From Rhodopseudomonas infernalis (GTDB taxonomy: Bacteria > Pseudomonadota > Alphaproteobacteria > Rhizobiales > Xanthobacteraceae): a stretch of DNA of 64,000 nucleotides. The notes beneath the pieces were generated by a model. That model was not told the DNA's origin. It saw nothing but the letters and a program-made list of their open reading frames with translations, and did no database searches. The translations under genes and the position numbers were made by a program. Positions 60,144-64,000 of the stretch are shown here, one piece after another (positions within the stretch are counted from its first letter, which is position 1; each line of letters begins with the position of its first letter). Location: contig NZ_JAJNAL010000018.1 of NCBI RefSeq assembly GCF_022271405.1, forward strand, positions 39,143 through 103,142, in the 5' to 3' direction.

Positions 60144-60875
60144 ATGACGATCGCAAGACTCGTGATGGCGACCGCAATACTCAGCGCCATCGGTTTGACG
60201 GCAGCGCGGGCCGAATGCGAGATCGCAGACGCCAAGCTGGAGGAAGCGATACAGAACAATCCGCGGCTTCTGGGCCCAGCGAATAGTCAGTCCGTCCGCG
60301 ATCTCAGAAGTTTGCGCGACGCCGCGCTGACGCTTCGGTCTTATGGCCGCCACGACGACTGCGAACGTCTCCTTGCCAATATTCGCGAACTCATTGCCGG
60401 ACCGCCGATGGGATCACTGGGCGACAATGACGAGGAGCAGGCCGATCTCCAGAATGCTGCGCGCGAGCCGAAGGTCCGTCTCGGTGCTCCGTCGGGCAGC
60501 CGCGACAAGAAGGACGCCAAGCCGCTGATCCGGATCGACCAGCTGACGCCGGGACTACGAACCGATCAGATGATCGGGGCGGAAGTCCGCAGCGCCGACG
60601 ACAAGATCGTCGGCGAGGTCCGCAACATCGTGTTCGGCACCAAGGACGGGCGGGACTACGCGATCGTCGCTTCGGGCGGCTTTTTCACCACCGGCACGGA
60701 CAGCATCGTCGTCCCGATTCGATCCCTCAAGGTGACGCAGGATCGATCGAGCTTCTTCCTCCCGATCGACAAGGACGCCATGCAGAAGGTGCCTCTGATG
60801 CCCGATCAGGACTATAACTGGCTCACCGATCAAGCTTGGCGCGCCCGCAACGACGCGATCTTTGCCAAGCCCTGA
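60144..60875 (+). CDS. Secreted PRC-barrel domain protein
   Basis: 243 aa. Signal peptide to about residue 24 (IGLTAARAECEIAD). A helical segment (RDLRSLRDAALTLRSYGRHD) precedes a PRC-barrel (RTDQMIGAEVRSADDKIVGE and VRNIVFGTKDGRDYAIVASG). Ends YNWLTDQAWRARNDAIFAKP. Similar proteins occur in the rhizobial periplasm; role unknown. It may be co-transcribed with the receiver gene. Confidence 0.8.
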   Translation: MTIARLVMATAILSAIGLTAARAECEIADAKLEEAIQNNPRLLGPANSQSVRDLRSLRDAALTLRSYGRHDDCERLLANIRELIAGPPMGSLGDNDEEQADLQNAAREPKVRLGAPSGSRDKKDAKPLIRIDQLTPGLRTDQMIGAEVRSADDKIVGEVRNIVFGTKDGRDYAIVASGGFFTTGTDSIVVPIRSLKVTQDRSSFFLPIDKDAMQKVPLMPDQDYNWLTDQAWRARNDAIFAKP

Positions 60876-60917
60876 GCGGTCGCGGCGCCGTGCCGAACCC
60901 GGCGCCTGCGCTGCTCG

Positions 60918-61997
60918 TCAATCGTCCAGATCGTCCGGGCTGCGGCCGAACCAGTGCACGATGCCGGGCGTCACGATCGACACGTAGATGAAGCGCGACA
61001 GATGATGCGCGCCGACGAACACCGGATCGATGTGCAGCGTCAGCGCCAGCGCCATCATGGCGTCCATCGCGCCCGGTGAGAACGCCACCACCAGGTCGGC
61101 CAGCCGCACCGGCGTGGTGAAGATGATGGCGACCACGAACACCGCCGAGATCGCGATCGCGACCGCGAACGAGCCGAGCGCGGCGCCGAGATAGCTGACG
61201 ATGGTGCGCGCCTTGATGGCGCCGAACCGCGAGCCGATCAGCGTCCCGATCCCGACCAGCGCCGGCAGATAGGCCCATTGCGGCAGCGTGCCTTCGACCA
61301 GCCCGGAGCCGTGCAGCACCGACGAGCCGAGCATCGCGCCGAACATCCAGCTCGCCGGAAAATTGATCAGCCGCAGCAGCAGCGACGCCGCGATCGCCAC
61401 CGCGGATAATTCGACCAGCACCAGCGGCGTCGCTTCCGGCCCGCGTGACGGCAGCGGACCGTGCGCCATCATCCCGGTCGCCGCCAGCAGCAGCGGCACC
61501 GCGCTGGTGAGGATAATGACCCTCATGATCTGCACCACGGCGATGCCCGGCACATTCGCCTTGCGCTCGGTTGCCAGCATGATGATCTGCGACAGCGCCC
61601 CGGGACTGCCGGCGAGCAGCGCCGAGGTACGATCCCAGCCGTGCACCCGCTGCAGATAGATGCTGCTGCCGAAGGTGGCGCAGAACGTCGCCACCGCCAG
61701 CAGCCCGATCGTCACCGGATACGACGACAGATTGTGGATCATCTGCGGCGACACCATCGAGCCGAGCGAGACGCCAAGCGCCATCAGCACGATGTGAGAC
61801 AGCGGCGGCGGCAGACCCATCTTGCGCCCGGCGAGGCCGGCGGCGGCCACCGCAACCATCGCGCCGGTGATCAGTCCGCCGGGAAGCTGCGCCCAATATG
61901 ACAACCCGCCACCGGCAGCGCCGATTGCGATTGTCTCGAGCACGTTCAAGGTCTTCGACCGCAAGCTCGGTGCGGTGAGGGCAGGATTTTCTGACAC
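60918..61997 (-). CDS. AbrB-family membrane protein
   Basis: 359 aa, about ten helices. Family segments: GAAGGGLSYWAQLPGGLITG, SHIVLMALGVSLGSMVSPQM, AGSPGALSQIIMLATERKAN and GAMDAMMALALTLHIDPVFV (the repeated G-A/G-x-x-x-M-M motif). Members are called AbrB or ammonia monooxygenase-like; transport role is inferred. It is read towards the PRC-barrel gene. Confidence 0.88.
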   Translation of the reverse strand: MSENPALTAPSLRSKTLNVLETIAIGAAGGGLSYWAQLPGGLITGAMVAVAAAGLAGRKMGLPPPLSHIVLMALGVSLGSMVSPQMIHNLSSYPVTIGLLAVATFCATFGSSIYLQRVHGWDRTSALLAGSPGALSQIIMLATERKANVPGIAVVQIMRVIILTSAVPLLLAATGMMAHGPLPSRGPEATPLVLVELSAVAIAASLLLRLINFPASWMFGAMLGSSVLHGSGLVEGTLPQWAYLPALVGIGTLIGSRFGAIKARTIVSYLGAALGSFAVAIAISAVFVVAIIFTTPVRLADLVVAFSPGAMDAMMALALTLHIDPVFVGAHHLSRFIYVSIVTPGIVHWFGRSPDDLDD

Positions 61998-62165
61998 GCG
62001 ACCTTATGGCAAATCAAAATACCGGCTGCAAATGCGAACCGCGCGCGCGGCTATGTCCGCGGCGCGGGGTAAGCGGTAATACGCGCGAGCTAATCAGTTG
62101 GCGATTGTCAGCCCTCACCCCGGCGCTAGGATGCGACGGCTTCATGATCGCAGGAGACCGGGACG

Positions 62166-62684
62166 ATGAGAGATCGAGGACTGACCCAACTCACGGCCGG
62201 TATGGCCGGAACGATGCTGATGCTGCTGGCTTCCGCTGCGCCGGGCTATGCGCTGACCGCGCAGGAATGCAGCGCCAAGTATCAGGCAGCCAAAACAGCC
62301 GGCACGCTGAACGGCGAGGGCTGGAACGATTTCCGCAAGGCGCAATGCGCCGACGCCGCCGTTCCTGCGGCGTCCGACGACAAAGCTGCGGTGGCAGAGC
62401 CCAAAGCGGCGGAGACCAAACCCGCAGAACCGAAGGCGGCGGACAGCAAACCGGCGACGAAACCGAAGGCCGCCGCTGCAGCGCCCACAGCCCCGGCCGG
62501 CCCGGCCACCTTCCCCACCGCGGTCGATGCGAAATTCGCCAAGGAGCCGGCGGCGCGCGCCCGGCTGCATACCTGTGCCGAGCAGTGGAAGGCCAACAAG
62601 GCCGCCAACACCACCGGCGGCCTGAAATGGATCCAGAAGGGCGGCGGATATTGGAGCGAATGCAACAAGCGGTTGAAGAGCTGA
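62166..62684 (+). CDS. Secreted hypothetical protein with Ala/Lys/Pro linker
   Basis: 172 aa. Signal peptide to about residue 30 (MLLASAAPGYALTAQECS). Two similar Cys-bearing blocks (QECSAKYQAAKTAGTLNGEG with WNDFRKAQC, and HTCAEQWKANKAANTTGGLK with YWSECNK) flank an Ala/Lys/Pro-rich linker. The duplicated C-x(n)-C pattern hints at a tandem small domain. No known function. Confidence 0.65.
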   Translation: MRDRGLTQLTAGMAGTMLMLLASAAPGYALTAQECSAKYQAAKTAGTLNGEGWNDFRKAQCADAAVPAASDDKAAVAEPKAAETKPAEPKAADSKPATKPKAAAAAPTAPAGPATFPTAVDAKFAKEPAARARLHTCAEQWKANKAANTTGGLKWIQKGGGYWSECNKRLKS

Positions 62685-62781
62685 CCTTCCGGCCCGTGCC
62701 GAACACACCGCGCGGGACGTTGATTTGACACGCCCGCGCGAAGCGGCTCATCGCTGCCCTCACGCACATCCGGGGTATCGC

Positions 62782-63165
62782 ATGATCGCCAGTATTGGTC
62801 TCATTCTGCTGTGCCAGCTCGCCGCCGAGGTGGTGGTCCGCGCGCTCGCGCTGCCGCTGCCCGGCCCGGTGGTCGGGCTGGTGTTCCTGCTGCTGTTGCT
62901 GCTGGCGCGCGACCGGCTCGGCTGGCTGGCGGTCGGACCGCTGCGCAATGACGGCGTCGAGAATGCCGCGAAGGGCATGCTGGCGCATCTGTCGCTGCTG
63001 TTCGTGCCGGCCGGTGTCGGCGTCGTGCAGCAGCTCGACATGATCGCCAGCCACGGCGTGGCGATGGCGCTGGTGCTGGCCGGTTCGGTGCTGATCACGC
63101 TGCTGGCCACGGTGGTGACATTCCTGGTCACCGCGCGGCTGCTGTCGATGCGAGGCTCGCGATGA
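62782..63165 (+). CDS. lrgA: CidA/LrgA-family membrane protein
   Basis: 127 aa from ATG 62782. Four helices; GLILLCQLAAEVVVRALALP, PLPGPVVGLVFLLLLLLARD and AHLSLLFVPAGVGVVQQLDM are family hallmarks. CidA/LrgA proteins are holin-like and modulate envelope permeability. Overlaps lrgB by four bases. Confidence 0.92.
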   Translation: MIASIGLILLCQLAAEVVVRALALPLPGPVVGLVFLLLLLLARDRLGWLAVGPLRNDGVENAAKGMLAHLSLLFVPAGVGVVQQLDMIASHGVAMALVLAGSVLITLLATVVTFLVTARLLSMRGSR

Positions 63166-63884
63166 GCAGCAATCCGTTCTCGCTATGGGTCTATCTGTCA
63201 CAGACGCCGCTGCTGTGGTTGACCGTGACGCTGCTGGTCTATGCGGCGGCGGACGCGGTGTCGCAGGCCACCGGCCGCAATCCGCTGGTCAACCCGGTGA
63301 TGCACGCGACGTGGATCATCGGGGCGTTTCTGTGGGTGACCGGCACCTCCTACACGACTTACTTCGGTGGCGCGCAGTTCGTGCATTTCCTGCTCGGTCC
63401 CGCCACCGTGGCGCTCGCGGTGCCGCTCTACGAAAACCGCCATCAGGTCGTCACCGCGATCGTACCGATGGCGCTGGCACTCGTCGTCGGCTGCGTCGCC
63501 GCGATCGTCTCGGTGGTGGTGCTGGCGCAGCTCGCCGGCCTGCCCGAGGTCGTGGTGCTGTCGCTGGCGCCGAAGTCGGTGACGGCGGGCGTCGCGATGG
63601 GCATCAGCGAATCGCTGCATGCCGATCCGTCGCTGACCGCGGTCGCGGTGATCATCACCGGCATCATGGGGGCGATCGTGGTGACGCCGCTGATGAACGC
63701 GATCGGCATCCGCGATTTCCGCGCCCGCGGCTTCGCGGTCGGCCTCGCCTCGCACGGCATCGGCACTGCCCGCGCCTTCCAGGTCGACGCCATCGCGGGC
63801 GTGTTCGCCGGCATCGCCATGAGCCTCAACGCCCTGATCACCGCACTGCTGGTCCCGGTGCTGATCACGCTGCTAGTGAAGTAG
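63162..63884 (+). CDS. lrgB: LrgB-family membrane protein
   Basis: 240 aa, seven to eight helices. Signatures: LLGPATVALAVPLYENRHQV, LSLAPKSVTAGVAMGISESL, MNAIGIRDFRARGFAVGLAS and HGIGTARAFQVDAIAGVFAG. Works with LrgA; homologous plant and bacterial pairs transport glycolate or pyruvate, so transport is also possible. The start overlaps the lrgA stop (ATGA). Confidence 0.93.
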   Translation: MSSNPFSLWVYLSQTPLLWLTVTLLVYAAADAVSQATGRNPLVNPVMHATWIIGAFLWVTGTSYTTYFGGAQFVHFLLGPATVALAVPLYENRHQVVTAIVPMALALVVGCVAAIVSVVVLAQLAGLPEVVVLSLAPKSVTAGVAMGISESLHADPSLTAVAVIITGIMGAIVVTPLMNAIGIRDFRARGFAVGLASHGIGTARAFQVDAIAGVFAGIAMSLNALITALLVPVLITLLVK

Positions 63885-63920
63885 TTCGGTAAGGGCACGA
63901 GCCATCGCCCCACACAGAGA

Positions 63921-64000
63921 GGTCATCGCCCGGCTCGACCGGCCGCCCAGTATCCCAGGGCGCACGTGATCATCACCGACGCTCTGGAATACTGGGCCCT
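63921..64000. repeat. Family E repeat, truncated by the window end
   Basis: GGTCATCGCCCGGCTCGACC followed by GCCCAGTATCCCAGGGCG and CGCTCTGGAATACTGGGCCC, matching the core of the repeat at 6310-6413 (inverted arms). The right arm continues beyond the window. Confidence 0.75.

Overview
The window is a high-G+C alphaproteobacterial chromosome segment. It most resembles Rhodopseudomonas palustris or a close Bradyrhizobiaceae relative. Pointers to this are the PhaR/PhaA/PhaB polyhydroxybutyrate genes, a Porin_2-type porin, a blue-light BLUF protein beside a c-di-GMP enzyme, HWE-type kinase signalling, ccm cytochrome c maturation genes, and many dispersed palindromic repeats of the kind that fill rhizobial intergenic regions. 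The species is inferred from gene content, not from a search.

Layout. 1-2844: an Xre/RES toxin-antitoxin pair next to ccmC-ccmD-ccmG. 3149-10241: a helix-hairpin-helix secreted protein, septation protein A and ftsY, an RluA-type pseudouridine synthase carrying an in-frame repeat insertion, mtaB-dapF, and a GyrI-like/SIMPL periplasmic pair. 10419-12144: a Tat-type metallo-beta-lactamase-fold enzyme and a Phd/VapC-type TA pair. 12410-21932: the conserved ffh-rpsP-rimM-trmD-rplS block, then leuC and leuD, separated by small secreted His/Gly-rich proteins. 22156-30398: a CoA-ester lyase, beta-carbonic anhydrase, a MarR-controlled EmrA/EmrB efflux operon, a Zur/Fur regulator, a DMT exporter and ispG. 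30423-31587: a lower-G+C accessory patch with a cytidine deaminase, a tandem direct repeat and a small three-TM protein. 31704-41656: a Na+/H+ antiporter, PAS-GGDEF-EAL plus BLUF, DUF1345, ispA, mtgA, rpmF and a second GGDEF-EAL protein. 41909-49150: phaR/phaA/phaB, a DMT exporter, a retropepsin-like protease, and hrpB with a second in-frame repeat insertion. 49323-57516: acyltransferase, lower-G+C DUF4268 nuclease-like protein, acetate CoA-transferase, porin, MarR regulator, alpha/beta-hydrolase-like protein and tRNA-Leu(CAA). 57686-64000: dsbB, a GAF-HWE kinase with receiver and PRC-barrel protein, an AbrB-family membrane protein, and lrgA/lrgB.

Functional themes are protein export and translation (Ffh, FtsY, S16, L19, L32, RimM, TrmD, MtaB), envelope and redox biogenesis (Ccm, DsbB, MtgA, DapF), isoprenoids (IspG, IspA), carbon storage (Pha) and light/c-di-GMP signalling.

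The items most worth a second look are the deaminase plus membrane-protein patch with its 22-bp-period repeat, the translationally coupled EAL/BLUF pair, and repeat palindromes that have become coding sequence inside two conserved enzymes. No complete, clearly new system can be proven from sequence reading alone.
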